A stretch of DNA of 64,000 bases from Paenibacillus endoradicis (GCF_024721975.1 NZ_JANQBB010000005.1:124001-188000); one strand, 5' to 3'. Positions 17,713-27,038 are shown, counted from the first letter of the stretch. Translations and numbers: made by a program. The notes: a model not told the origin generated them from the letters alone.

Positions 17713-18435
17713 CTAAGAGATAGGTTGAGATGGATAATACCAGCCTTCTATTTTTTGTTCCAATTGTGCTAACTGGAGAACTTTTAGTTTTTTATTTTGG
17801 AAAATAATTAATTGTTGATCTTGAAGATCAATTAATATTTTGGATACGGTTTCCCGAGCTGCTCCCACTGCATCTGCAAGTTGTTGATGAGTGATTTTAA
17901 CAGTGAGTTGATAAGCACCATCAGCAAGTAAGATTCCAAATTCTTTGCAAAGATCGAGCAAACGACGAATTATCCGATGTTGTACGTTGAGGAAAGTCAA
18001 ATCATAAATTTGTTGGTTCGCTTTGCGGAGACGCTCCATCGTATAATTTAATATGAGAAAGGGAACATTGCGATCCTTTTCGACTAACTGTTGAAAATCT
18101 GCACGATGCAACGCATACGCTTTTACAGAGGTCATCGCTTCAGCAGTAGCTGAACGTAGGAGACCAGGTTGCATAAGTGCCATTTCTCCGAAATACTCAC
18201 CTTTATCTAAGTAAGCTAACGTAATACGTTTTGCTTTATTAGAAGTATATATACAAACCATACCTGTTCGAATGAAGAAAATTTGATTGCCTTCATCGCC
18301 TTCATGAAAGATAACATTACCTTTTGTGAAACTTACTTCCTTCATATATGGAGTAAGCTGATCTAATAGCTGTTGATCGATGTCTTGAAAGAATGGTATT
18401 GAGGCGCGTAACTTGATGGTATCTATTTTTTTCAA
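17713..18435 (-). CDS. Crp/Fnr-family transcriptional regulator
   Basis: A regulator of about 240 residues. The N-terminal cyclic-nucleotide-binding fold has VIFHEGDEGNQIFFIRTGMV and the GEYFGEMALMQ loop. A dimer helix (YTMERLRKANQQIYDL) and a C-terminal winged helix with ITHQQLADAVGAARETVSKIL follow. No N-terminal Fe-S cysteines typical of Fnr are seen, so the signal is unknown. Start is probably TTG 18435, 8 nt after AAAGGA; ATG 18456 upstream is possible but overlaps no ribosome site. Likely co-transcribed with the IF-3-like gene. Confidence 0.85.
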   Translation of the reverse strand: MKKIDTIKLRASIPFFQDIDQQLLDQLTPYMKEVSFTKGNVIFHEGDEGNQIFFIRTGMVCIYTSNKAKRITLAYLDKGEYFGEMALMQPGLLRSATAEAMTSVKAYALHRADFQQLVEKDRNVPFLILNYTMERLRKANQQIYDLTFLNVQHRIIRRLLDLCKEFGILLADGAYQLTVKITHQQLADAVGAARETVSKILIDLQDQQLIIFQNKKLKVLQLAQLEQKIEGWYYPSQPIS

Positions 18436-18538
18436 TGTAAGCATCCTTTCATTCATTATTCGATTTTTTGTAATGTGAGTTACAGAATCAATGTAATGAA
18501 TTTGTTATTCTATATTTGGGAGAAGGAATAAATAAGTT

Positions 18539-18670
18539 AGGAGGACAAAAAAATATGTTACTTTAATGATAGCTTGTATACCTGCTATTTTCAATCCATT
18601 AAAGTGAAAAATATGGTACTTATGTAGAAGAGTTCTTTTTGCTGTTGGGAGGCTGCAAAAAGAACTCTTT
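18539..18670 (+). promoter_or_regulatory. Attenuator-like leader with a three-codon minigene
   Basis: AGGAGG at 18539 is followed 10 nt later by the minigene ATG-TTA-CTT-TAA (18555-18566). Its codons form the left arm TACTTTAATG (18559) of a hairpin with CATTAAAGTG (18597). A second hairpin AAGAGTTCTTTTTGC/GCAAAAAGAACTCTT (18628-18669) then ends in a T-tract, like a terminator. The layout resembles ribosome-controlled attenuation of the downstream dehydrogenase gene; this is an inference. Confidence 0.45.
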
Positions 18671-18733
18671 TCGTTGTATTCATTTTCAAGTTGCAGTACG
18701 ATAAGAGTAACGATATTGAAAGAAGGTAGAACA

Positions 18734-19705
18734 ATGAAACCACTAATATTTGTAGATCGAAGATTGCCACTCGATGTGCTGCAATATCTTGAGGAGCACT
18801 GTACTGTCAAAACATGGGGGAAAGACGAAGAACGTAATCCTGAGAAAATACTTCATTATTTACAAGATGTCGTTGGCTTTTTCAATAGTGGTTCTGTAAA
18901 AATAGATAACAAGCTATTAGATGCAGCGCCGAACTTGAAAGTAGTAAGTACAATGAGTGTTGGTTACAATCATTTTGATATTGAGCAGTTAAAGCAACGA
19001 AAAATAATTGGAACGCATACGCCATATATATTAGATGATACAGTTGCGGATCTTGTCATGGGATTAATGCTTTCTACTGCACGTAGAATTACTGAATTAG
19101 ATACATACATTAAAGAAGGAAACTGGAAAGGGAATGAAGGAAAAAAACTTTTTGGTATCGATGTTCATCACCGGAAATTAGGTATTATAGGTATGGGTAG
19201 AATTGGGGAAGTCATCGCGAAGCGAGCGACACTCGGATTTGATATGGAAGTTATGTATTATAACCGTTCACGAAAGCCGGAAGTGGAAGCACAATTGAGC
19301 TTAACATATGTTTCTATGGATCACTTACTGGAGCAATCTGATTTTATCGTCATTATGTTACCTTTAACGGATGAAAGTAGAAATATGATTGGTAAAGAAC
19401 AATTTGCTAAGATGAAAAATGACGCTATCTTTATAAATGCTTCCCGAGGAGGGACAGTAATAGAACAAGACCTGATCGATGCATTGCAGCACGGTCAGAT
19501 TAGAGGTGCGGGTTTAGATGTATTTGCACAGGAGCCTTTATCAAGTGATCACCCATTGTTGGCTTTATCTAATGTGGTACTAACTCCGCATATTGGTTCA
19601 GCAACAGAGGCGACTCGATATGATATGGCTAAACTTGCTGCGCGTAATCTTGTCCATGCCCTACAAGGTAAAGAAGACGCCCATATTATTAAAGAATTAT
19701 TATAA
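18734..19705 (+). CDS. D-2-hydroxyacid dehydrogenase (glyoxylate/hydroxypyruvate reductase type)
   Basis: An NAD(P)-dependent enzyme of 323 residues that interconverts 2-oxo acids and D-2-hydroxyacids. The Rossmann motif is LGIIGMGRIGEVIAKRA. Catalytic residues are Arg in INASRGGTVIE, Glu in GLDVFAQEPL and His in TPHIGSATEATR. The sequence is closest to glycerate dehydrogenase/GRHPR enzymes rather than PGDH, which carries an extra ACT domain absent here. The start is ATG 18734 behind GAAGGT. The substrate cannot be fixed from sequence. Confidence 0.88.
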   Translation: MKPLIFVDRRLPLDVLQYLEEHCTVKTWGKDEERNPEKILHYLQDVVGFFNSGSVKIDNKLLDAAPNLKVVSTMSVGYNHFDIEQLKQRKIIGTHTPYILDDTVADLVMGLMLSTARRITELDTYIKEGNWKGNEGKKLFGIDVHHRKLGIIGMGRIGEVIAKRATLGFDMEVMYYNRSRKPEVEAQLSLTYVSMDHLLEQSDFIVIMLPLTDESRNMIGKEQFAKMKNDAIFINASRGGTVIEQDLIDALQHGQIRGAGLDVFAQEPLSSDHPLLALSNVVLTPHIGSATEATRYDMAKLAARNLVHALQGKEDAHIIKELL

Positions 19706-19801
19706 GTTTTTGTATGGAGAGTTATTGTTCTATCGCGTGAAGAGTATTATGATAATAATTGTGATTAATTCATAGAAGATTTTGAGTGCAAGGGAACGAT
19801 T

Positions 19802-20584
19802 ATGATGACAATAGGTATTTTTGATTCAGGAATGGGCGGGTTAACTGTATTATCTGAAGCAATTCGACGCATACCAATGGAAGATTATTATTTTGTTGCA
19901 GATACTTTACATGTTCCTTATGGAACAAAATCCAAAGAAGAAGTACATGGATATATTCTTGATACCGTTCACGATATGATGAAACATGACATAGACGCAC
20001 TCGTTATTGCTTGTAATACAGCTACAAGTATCGCTGTAGAAACATTACGCGAAGAATATCCTAATTTACCTATCATCGGAATGGAACCAGCAGTAAAGCC
20101 AGCGGTAGAGATGAATCATTCCACAGGACGAAGAGTATTAGTATTTGCTACACCTCTTACACTGTCATTACCGAAATATTATGCACTTGTTTCACGTGTA
20201 GATGATTCCGGCATAGTAGATTCCCTACCAATGGAGAAGCTTGTTCCTTTTTGTGAAAGTATGAAGTATGATACGGATGAAGTGAAAGAGTATTTTTTAG
20301 AGCAATTAGCACCTTTTGATCTAGAAGATTACGGAATCATTGTACTAGGCTGTACACACTATCCGTATTTCAAGCCATTATTACGAGAAATATTGCCTTC
20401 ACATATTGATATTGTAGATGGGAGTACAGGGACTGTACGACGGCTTGCTGCGCTATTACATCGATACGGTATGGCTAGAGGTAAAGGTAGTGGGAAAGTG
20501 GTTTTCCACAACACGAATGAAGATAAGATATACAATGAACGGATGAAGGATGCTCTCACTTATTTGCAACATAATCAGCTTTGA
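19802..20584 (+). CDS. murI: Glutamate racemase
   Basis: Converts L- to D-glutamate for peptidoglycan. The 260-residue protein has the two catalytic cysteines in VIACNTATS and VLGCTHYPYF, plus the substrate loops IFDSGMGGLTVL and PYGTKSKEEV. A few substitutions (DSGMGG for DSGVGG, ADTLHVPYG for the usual D-x-x-x-x-PYG region) are mild. Could be racE by Bacillus naming. The ATG at 19802 has a weak ribosome site (AAGGGAACG). Confidence 0.93.
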   Translation: MMTIGIFDSGMGGLTVLSEAIRRIPMEDYYFVADTLHVPYGTKSKEEVHGYILDTVHDMMKHDIDALVIACNTATSIAVETLREEYPNLPIIGMEPAVKPAVEMNHSTGRRVLVFATPLTLSLPKYYALVSRVDDSGIVDSLPMEKLVPFCESMKYDTDEVKEYFLEQLAPFDLEDYGIIVLGCTHYPYFKPLLREILPSHIDIVDGSTGTVRRLAALLHRYGMARGKGSGKVVFHNTNEDKIYNERMKDALTYLQHNQL

Positions 20585-20623
20585 TGGGTATTTCAACAGG
20601 TGTTTGCATAAGGGAGGATCCAA

Positions 20624-21775
20624 ATGGATTTTATTTTTACACTCGTTATTATTATACTTGCAACGAAAATTGCAGGTCATATTTCAGTTAAGTTTGGTCA
20701 ACCTGCTGTATTAGGAAAACTAATTATAGGTATCGTACTTGGTCCTGCCTTGCTTGGATGGGTACAAAGTGATGAGTTATTAACTACGTTCGCTAATATC
20801 GGAGTTTTATTACTTATGTTCATTGCAGGACTAGAAACAGATCTAGAACAAATGAAAAAAACTTGGAAATCTGCATTAGCCGTTGCTATAGGTGGAATTA
20901 TCTTGCCATTTATCGGTGGTTATAGTGTCGGTATGGCCTTTGGCTTCAGTTCTAATCATTCACTATTTTTTGCAACGTTATTTTGTGCCACATCTGTAAG
21001 TATATCAGTTCAAGTGTTGAAGGAATTAGATCAATTAAATTCAAGGGAAGGCGCTACAATCTTAGGGGCAGCTGTCATTGATGATGTTCTTGTTGTAATC
21101 TTATTAGCCTTTATGATGAGCTTTACTGGTGGGGACGAAGGTAGTTCAATTGGAATGCTTGTACTTAATAAAGCAATATTTTTTGTTGTTATAGTATTAG
21201 CGAGTATATTTATCGTACCGCGATTAATGAAATGGTTAGGAAAATTAAAAGTAACAGAGCCAGTTATTTCTTTAGCGATTGTTATTTGCTTTGGCTTTGC
21301 TTACTTTGCAGAATATATGCATATGGCAGGAATTATTGGTGCTTTTGCAGCTGGTATAGCTGTCGGACAAACACCATTTAGAAAAACCATTGAACATAAA
21401 ATTGAGCCGATTGCTTATACACTTTTCGTTCCGGTATTTTTTGTAAGTATTGGACTTGATGTATCCTTCGAAGGTATTAGTGAGCAGATCGGATTTTTAA
21501 TCATAATAACGATTATGGCCATTGTGACGAAGCTCACAGGTTGTTGGTTAGGGGCAAGACTAACAGGGTTCAAGTCTAAGCCAGCACTTGTCATTGGAGC
21601 GGGTATGGTATCTCGTGGTGAAGTGGCACTAATTATAGCGGCAACTGGTCTTTCATCACAGTTATTACATCCTGAATATTTTACATCTATCGTTATTATG
21701 GTTATTGTGACGACAATCGTTACTCCACCATTATTAAAACTTATGTTTATGAGGAATGCGAAAGAATCGGTTTAA
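20624..21775 (+). CDS. CPA2-family cation/proton antiporter
   Basis: A membrane protein of 383 residues with about 12 hydrophobic helices. The ion-binding helix reads GAAVIDDVLVVILLAF with the double Asp typical of electrogenic CPA2 (NapA/KefB-like) exchangers. There is no C-terminal RCK/TrkA-N domain, so it resembles short Na+/H+ or K+/H+ antiporters of the YhaU/GerN type. ATG 20624 follows GGGAGG. The next feature is a strong terminator, so it is monocistronic or last after murI. Confidence 0.88.
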   Translation: MDFIFTLVIIILATKIAGHISVKFGQPAVLGKLIIGIVLGPALLGWVQSDELLTTFANIGVLLLMFIAGLETDLEQMKKTWKSALAVAIGGIILPFIGGYSVGMAFGFSSNHSLFFATLFCATSVSISVQVLKELDQLNSREGATILGAAVIDDVLVVILLAFMMSFTGGDEGSSIGMLVLNKAIFFVVIVLASIFIVPRLMKWLGKLKVTEPVISLAIVICFGFAYFAEYMHMAGIIGAFAAGIAVGQTPFRKTIEHKIEPIAYTLFVPVFFVSIGLDVSFEGISEQIGFLIIITIMAIVTKLTGCWLGARLTGFKSKPALVIGAGMVSRGEVALIIAATGLSSQLLHPEYFTSIVIMVIVTTIVTPPLLKLMFMRNAKESV

Positions 21776-21864
21776 TTAATAATGATATGAACAGTAGTAA
21801 GGTGGATTACAACCGATAAAATTTCGTAATATCTAGTTGGATAACTATAATACAGTTCGAAAAA

Positions 21865-21912
21865 AAACCAATGAAGAACGCTATCGAGTTCTTCATTGGT
21901 TTTTTTATTTTT
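21865..21912 (+). terminator. Intrinsic terminator after the antiporter gene
   Basis: Arms AACCAATGAAGAAC and GTTCTTCATTGGTT flank GCTATCGA, followed by a long T-tract. Confidence 0.9.
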
Positions 21913-22003
21913 TAAACTTTCATCATTCTTTAAGTTCACCCTAATTTCAAATTAATTTAGGGGCTCCATAATGAGATTATAGTACAAATTAGGAGTGAAG
22001 AAT

Positions 22004-24034
22004 ATGAAGTTGAACATATACCAATGGTTTGGGATTTCAATGCTGACGATGAGCTTATTGCTAGCAGGTTGCACAGCTAGTTCTAGCGAGGTAATGTCAG
22101 GTGTAGTCGCTGAAAATATGAATGGTGGGTCAACGACAAAAGTATCGTTAGCTGACTTTGATGAGGAGGATTTAGATAGTAGCTGGGATGAGAATTCATC
22201 TAAGCAAATTAAACTGAATGGTAATTCCATCACGACATCCGCTTCAAGCGGTGTGTTTATTGAAGGGACAACCGTTACCATTGCTCTTCCAGGAACATAC
22301 GTAGTAAGTGGTGAACTTAATGATGGTCAAATTCATGTAAAACTTGAAAATGACGGAAATGTAAAGTTAGTGCTTAATGGTGCAACTATTCATAATGAGA
22401 ATAGCGCAGCTATCTATATCGAAGAAGCAGGGAAAACGATCATTACTCTAGCTGAAGGAACGCAAAATAATCTATCAGACGGTTCTAAATATGTATATGA
22501 AAATAATTCAGATGAGCCATCTGGAACTTTGTATAGTAAGGATGATCTTTCGATCAATGGAACAGGAACATTAACAGTTAACGCGAACTTTAATGATGCG
22601 ATCGTTGGAAAAGATATTTTGAAATTAGTAGATGGTACATATATTGTAACTTCTGCGGATGACGGAATTATTGGTCGTGATGTGCTTGCTATTCGTGCAG
22701 GAAAATATACATTAGACGTAAATGGCGATGCCATGAAATCTACTAATGATAATGAAGAGGAATTAGGCGCTATATATATCGTAGATGGCACATTTGCAAT
22801 TACTTCAGGCAACGATGGTATTGATTCTATAGGAGCAGCTGTTATTGAAAATGGTCAATTCAATATTGTTTCTGGTGAAGGCAGCCAATCTCAAATCGAT
22901 GATACAACGAGTGCTAAAGGTATTAAATCAGCAACGGACTTAACGATCTATGACGGTACTTTTAATGTAAATAGTGCTGATGATGCATTTCATAGTAATG
23001 GCGTTGTAAATGTTCATGGAGGACAATATACAATTACAACGGGTGATGATGGTTTCCATGCCGATAGTACGTTGACTATTAATGATGGAATTATACAAGT
23101 TAATGAAAGCTATGAAGGATTAGAAGGAAATCAAATTACTATAAATGGCGGTAACATATCAATTGTAGCCTCTGATGATGGGGTTAATGTTGCTGGTGGC
23201 AATGATGAATCAGCATTTGGTGGAAGAGGTGGAGCAAGCTTTGCTACAGATTCTGATGCTTTATTGAAAATAACTGGTGGTCTAATCAAAGTTAATGCAA
23301 AAGGAGATGGATTAGATTCTAATGGGAACGTTGAGATGAGTGGTGGTACGGTAGTAGTTAATGGACCTGAGGATAACGGAAATGGACCATTAGATTATGA
23401 CGGAACATTCAATATGTCGGGCGGTACATTAGTCGCAGTAGGTTCTAGCGGAATGGCTCAAGCAACGTCGGATACATCTACTCAACCTGCAATGTTGATG
23501 TACTATACAGAAACTCAAGCAGCAAATACACTTGTACAATTAGCTAATGAAGCAGGGGAAATTATTGTTGCTTTCGAACCAGACAAAACGTATCAGTCCG
23601 TAATGATTAGTTCTCCGCTTATTGAACAAGGTCAAACGTATACTTTGTACTCAGGTGGTCAAACAGAATTGGATGAATTGTTAAACATAGCAGAAAATAC
23701 GACAGGCTCTCTCGGCAATAAAGTAGTAAGTTTCACTATTGCTGACATGATTACTTATGTAGATGCTAATGGTATTACGACTGCTAAAGGCGGAATGGGT
23801 GGCTTTGGTGGTGGAATGGGAGGTGGTCGAGGCCAAGTGGGTGGAAATAGGGATGAAAATGGTGAGATGCCAACACGTCCAGAAGGTGAGAATGGCGAGA
23901 TGAAGATGCCAGACGGTGAAATGCCAACAATGCCTAATGGTGATATGCCAACACGACCAGAAGGTGAGAACGGCGAGATGAAGATGCCAGCGATGGCAGA
24001 TGGTCAATCGGACAGTTCTGATGGGACACAGTAA
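22004..24034 (+). CDS. Cell-surface lipoprotein with carbohydrate-binding (DUF4353-type) beta-repeat domain
   Basis: A protein of 676 residues. It has a lipoprotein signal with lipobox LLAGC. Then comes a long series of short beta-type repeats with recurrent GG-x-(Y/F)-x-(I/V)-x-(S/T)-x-DDG cores (GTYIVTSADDGIIGRD, GGQYTITTGDDGFHAD), as in DUF4353 carbohydrate-binding proteins. The C-terminus is Gly- and Met-rich, with the near-identical block MPTRPEGENGEMKMP twice. In some bacteria such proteins accompany CotH kinases, but none is seen here. ATG 22004 lies 6 nt after AGGAG; the GTG 21995 overlaps the site. Confidence 0.82.
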   Translation: MKLNIYQWFGISMLTMSLLLAGCTASSSEVMSGVVAENMNGGSTTKVSLADFDEEDLDSSWDENSSKQIKLNGNSITTSASSGVFIEGTTVTIALPGTYVVSGELNDGQIHVKLENDGNVKLVLNGATIHNENSAAIYIEEAGKTIITLAEGTQNNLSDGSKYVYENNSDEPSGTLYSKDDLSINGTGTLTVNANFNDAIVGKDILKLVDGTYIVTSADDGIIGRDVLAIRAGKYTLDVNGDAMKSTNDNEEELGAIYIVDGTFAITSGNDGIDSIGAAVIENGQFNIVSGEGSQSQIDDTTSAKGIKSATDLTIYDGTFNVNSADDAFHSNGVVNVHGGQYTITTGDDGFHADSTLTINDGIIQVNESYEGLEGNQITINGGNISIVASDDGVNVAGGNDESAFGGRGGASFATDSDALLKITGGLIKVNAKGDGLDSNGNVEMSGGTVVVNGPEDNGNGPLDYDGTFNMSGGTLVAVGSSGMAQATSDTSTQPAMLMYYTETQAANTLVQLANEAGEIIVAFEPDKTYQSVMISSPLIEQGQTYTLYSGGQTELDELLNIAENTTGSLGNKVVSFTIADMITYVDANGITTAKGGMGGFGGGMGGGRGQVGGNRDENGEMPTRPEGENGEMKMPDGEMPTMPNGDMPTRPEGENGEMKMPAMADGQSDSSDGTQ

Positions 24035-24056
24035 ATGTTTCTAAAATAGATTAGAT

Positions 24057-24094
24057 TAAGCCTTGGCTAGTATTCTAGAACTAGCCAAGGCTTA
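24057..24094 (+). terminator. Terminator of the surface lipoprotein gene
   Basis: Perfect 14-bp stem TAAGCCTTGGCTAG/CTAGCCAAGGCTTA with a 10-nt loop. The downstream T-tract is poor. Confidence 0.75.
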
Positions 24095-24210
24095 ATTATC
24101 GTTATTTAGATGCATTGACAGAAAGGTATTAACAAAATATTGCAATTGCTATATACTTTAGATAGTTTGTAAAGAGGTACAACCTCTATTCTACTAAAGG
24201 ATGTGCAATA

Positions 24211-24942
24211 ATGGAGTTATTACTTGAATTGTTATGGATCTTGTTTCCTTTTCTTCTCGTAATGCTTCTCTTATATGTGATTGTGGCACGTAAGAAAGTA
24301 GTTTGGAAAATAGTTATATTCGTTACAAGCTTTGTCATCATCGAGACTATGCTTTTGTATAAGCAATTATGGTGGCTACATGGTGAGCATCGTAGACTAG
24401 AAATTGAATTTACTTCGGATGGCTGGATACTATTCACGTTAAGTCTGGTTGGATTACTTATTGTCGTAGGATGTATTTTATTTCAAGTGAAGTTGAATCG
24501 ATATGTTATCTGGACTGGTAAAAATATATTTAAGTCAGTTACATGCGGATCAATTGGTGCTATCATTCTTTCATTACCAATCATTCTATTAAATTTCTAT
24601 TCATTAGGAAGAGTTCCGGTGGATGGGAGTTTATCTCTATTTATATCAATTATTATGTTTATTGTTGTAGGAAAGAGTATAGAGGAACTATTATTTCGAG
24701 GATATTTACAAGGGTATTTAGATCGGATATATTCTCCTTTTAAGTCTGGATTTATTACAACAGCGATATATAGTTTGTTAAATTTTTTGATTTTAATCGT
24801 TGCGAATGAATACTTTTTATTAGCATGGATACAAACTATTTATATAGGCATTATTTGCTCATGCCTACGTTATCGCTATGGTATTCTGGCTTCAACGCTC
24901 GCAAATGCGCTCGCAATTATTTGTTGGTACTTATTAATTTGA
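24211..24942 (+). CDS. CPBP-family intramembrane protein, probably catalytically degenerate
   Basis: An integral membrane protein of 243 residues with seven to eight hydrophobic segments. It has the CPBP/CAAX-protease motif 1 EELLFRGYLQGYL (EExxxR). Motif 2, normally FxxxH, reads YSLLN, and motif 3, normally with His/Asn, reads STLANAL. The absence of both expected histidines suggests that metal-dependent protease activity is lost. Function unknown. ATG 24211 has the weak site AAAGGATG. Confidence 0.7.
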   Translation: MELLLELLWILFPFLLVMLLLYVIVARKKVVWKIVIFVTSFVIIETMLLYKQLWWLHGEHRRLEIEFTSDGWILFTLSLVGLLIVVGCILFQVKLNRYVIWTGKNIFKSVTCGSIGAIILSLPIILLNFYSLGRVPVDGSLSLFISIIMFIVVGKSIEELLFRGYLQGYLDRIYSPFKSGFITTAIYSLLNFLILIVANEYFLLAWIQTIYIGIICSCLRYRYGILASTLANALAIICWYLLI

Positions 24943-25067
24943 AGGTATTAACTAAGAATAAATGTATATATCGCGAAAGAATATAAATATATATTGACTA
25001 TATGCGGTTAAGTAATTGATGATATTAATTATTAAGTAATTTATTAATACATAGACTGGAGCACATA

Positions 25068-25136
25068 ATGTTAAATATTTTAAGGGGTCAAGTTAATGCT
25101 AAGGTTGAACCGATTCAGCCAAGTGATGAGACCTAG
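25068..25136 (+). CDS. Candidate 22-residue small ORF
   Basis: ATG 25068 follows CTGGAG at 7 nt and encodes MLNILRGQVNAKVEPIQPSD plus two residues. I do not recognise the peptide. It could be a real small protein or the end of a decayed gene. It sits in a 359-bp gap that otherwise holds only a hairpin near 25153-25198 (CCATTA/TAATGG plus ATCTA/TAGAT). Confidence 0.25.
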   Translation: MLNILRGQVNAKVEPIQPSDET

Positions 25137-25301
25137 AAGATAGTATACAAATTCCATTATCTAATCTATATTTATTGTAGATAGGCTAATGGATTTTTGT
25201 GTTGTGAAGTTATGTTTGATTCAAAGTATGTGCTTTCGGAGCTGCTTTTTTTACAAAGTAGTATCTCAAGTATCCAAAAAAAGTTTTAGGAGGTTTTTTT
25301 G

Positions 25302-26174
25302 TTGAGAATTGGAGCAATTGAAGCTGGTGGAACAAAAATTATCTGTGGTATTGGTAATGAGTATGGACAGATTGAACGTAAAGTTAGTTTCCCTACGGAA
25401 ACACCTACTATAGCAATGGTGAAAATTAATGAATTTTTTGCTAATGAACAATTGGATGCGTTAGGTGTAGGTACGTTCGGCCCAATCGATGTGAACAAAT
25501 CAAGTGAAACTTATGGCTATATTACAACGACTCCTAAGCCAGGTTGGGGTAATTTTAATATATTAGCGGAATTACGAAAAACAATCGAAGTTCCGATTGG
25601 CTTTGATACTGATGTGAATGGTGCTGCACTTGCAGAGGCTACTTGGGGAAGTGCCAAAGGTGTGAAGAGCTGTGTTTATTACACGATAGGAACTGGTGTA
25701 GGCGTAGGTGTATATGCCGAAGGTCATCTCATTCATGGACTTCTACATCCTGAAGCGGGACATATTCCTGTTAAGCGTCATCCAGATGATAAGTATGAAG
25801 GTTTCTGTCCTTATCATAAAGATTGTCTCGAAGGTGTAGCAGCAGGTCCAGCAATTGAACGTCGTTATGGTGTGAAGGGCGCTGAACTATCTGTTGATCA
25901 TGAAGCGTGGAATCTAGTAGCATATTATATTGCACAAGCACTTACATCAACCGTATTATTGCTTTCACCTGAGAAGATTATTTTGGGTGGTGGTGTAATG
26001 CACCAAGAGCAACTTTTTCCGCTTATTCATGAGCAATTACAACAAAATTTGAACGGATATGTTCAACATCCGATGATATTGGAAAATATTGATCAATATG
26101 TAATCGCTCCTGGATTAGGTGATGAAGCGGGTTTATGTGGCGCTATCGCAATCGGATTATTAGCGCTTGAATAA
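25302..26174 (+). CDS. ROK-family fructokinase-type sugar kinase
   Basis: A cytoplasmic kinase of 291 residues phosphorylating a hexose, probably fructose. It has the ATP motif AIEAGGTKIICGIG, the catalytic Asp in GFDTDVNGAALAE, and GTGVGVGVY. The zinc-binding cluster GHIPV ... H ... CPYHKDCLEG is typical of ROK fructokinases. Start is TTG 25302, 8 nt from TTAGGAGG; an adjacent TTG at 25299 is also possible. No transporter adjoins it. Confidence 0.9.
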   Translation: MRIGAIEAGGTKIICGIGNEYGQIERKVSFPTETPTIAMVKINEFFANEQLDALGVGTFGPIDVNKSSETYGYITTTPKPGWGNFNILAELRKTIEVPIGFDTDVNGAALAEATWGSAKGVKSCVYYTIGTGVGVGVYAEGHLIHGLLHPEAGHIPVKRHPDDKYEGFCPYHKDCLEGVAAGPAIERRYGVKGAELSVDHEAWNLVAYYIAQALTSTVLLLSPEKIILGGGVMHQEQLFPLIHEQLQQNLNGYVQHPMILENIDQYVIAPGLGDEAGLCGAIAIGLLALE

Positions 26175-26278
26175 TGTTAACATATATATGTAATGATGAA
26201 ATCTAATACAACATGAAACGACTATGATATTATTACGTATAACTATTATCGTGTTAATCCGAAGGAGGAATTCCAAAA

Positions 26279-26959
26279 ATGAGTATATTTGATAGATTAT
26301 TCCGTATTGGTAAAGCTAATGTAAATGCAGCCATTGATAAAATTGAAGATCCAGTTAAAATTATTGATCAAGTACTTCGTGAACTTGATGAAGATGTAGA
26401 GAAAGTAACAGCTGCAGTAACGTCTCAAATGGCAGTGGAAAAGAGATTCCAACGTGAGTTGTCAGAAGCCGAAGAACTTGTTGCTCGTCGTGATGCACAA
26501 GCCCGTCAAGCTCTTTCAGCAAACAATGAAGATCTAGCCCGTGAAGCTTTGCTTGATAAAAAGAAACAAGTTGAGAAACGTGATCAACTTCAAGAAGGTT
26601 ATGATCGTGCCAAATCAACTGCTGATAAACTTCGTACACAATTAACTGAGTTAAAATCTCGTGTAACTGAGATGAAAGATCAACGTAATACGCTTATTGC
26701 TCAAGCAGAAGCAGCGAAAACTCAACAAAAAATTAATCATACGATGTCTGGTGTCGGTCATAATGATGTCGGTGCTACGTTCAATCGTATGGAAGAAAAA
26801 ATTAAAAGAATGCATGACGAGGCAGACGCAGCGTATGAACTTGCTAATGAAGACAAATCTTTAGATGATAAATTTGCTGAAGCATTGAAAGATGCTCGTA
26901 CTACTGCTGTAGACGATGAGTTGGCTGCACTAAAAGCTGAACTTGATGCAAATAAATAA
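26279..26959 (+). CDS. pspA: PspA/IM30-family envelope stress protein
   Basis: A 226-residue, almost fully alpha-helical coiled-coil protein that coats and stabilises the cytoplasmic membrane under stress. The N-terminal amphipathic helix MSIFDRLFRIGKANVNAAID and the long middle helix QVEKRDQLQEGYDRAKSTAD are family features. ATG 26279 follows AAGGAGG. It is next to a TPM-domain membrane protein, like ydjF-ydjH in Bacillus subtilis, though a terminator lies between. Confidence 0.93.
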   Translation: MSIFDRLFRIGKANVNAAIDKIEDPVKIIDQVLRELDEDVEKVTAAVTSQMAVEKRFQRELSEAEELVARRDAQARQALSANNEDLAREALLDKKKQVEKRDQLQEGYDRAKSTADKLRTQLTELKSRVTEMKDQRNTLIAQAEAAKTQQKINHTMSGVGHNDVGATFNRMEEKIKRMHDEADAAYELANEDKSLDDKFAEALKDARTTAVDDELAALKAELDANK

Positions 26960-26990
26960 TCCATTCATAGCATAATATTGTTATAAGCTG

Positions 26991-27021
26991 AAAAAGCCAG
27001 GTTAATTAACCCGGCTTTTTC
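26991..27021 (+). terminator. Terminator of pspA
   Basis: AAAAAGCC and GGCTTTTT flank the inner palindrome GGTTAATTAACC. Confidence 0.85.
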
Positions 27022-27038
27022 TTTTCGGAGGAATGAAA

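Noticed and set aside
18505..18810. 101-codon minus-strand frame upstream of the dehydrogenase gene
   Set aside because: Overlaps the real dehydrogenase start and the leader hairpins; composition is not protein-like and no ribosome site is seen.
23681..24007. His/Trp-rich minus-strand frame
   Set aside because: Antisense shadow of the repetitive tail of the surface lipoprotein gene.
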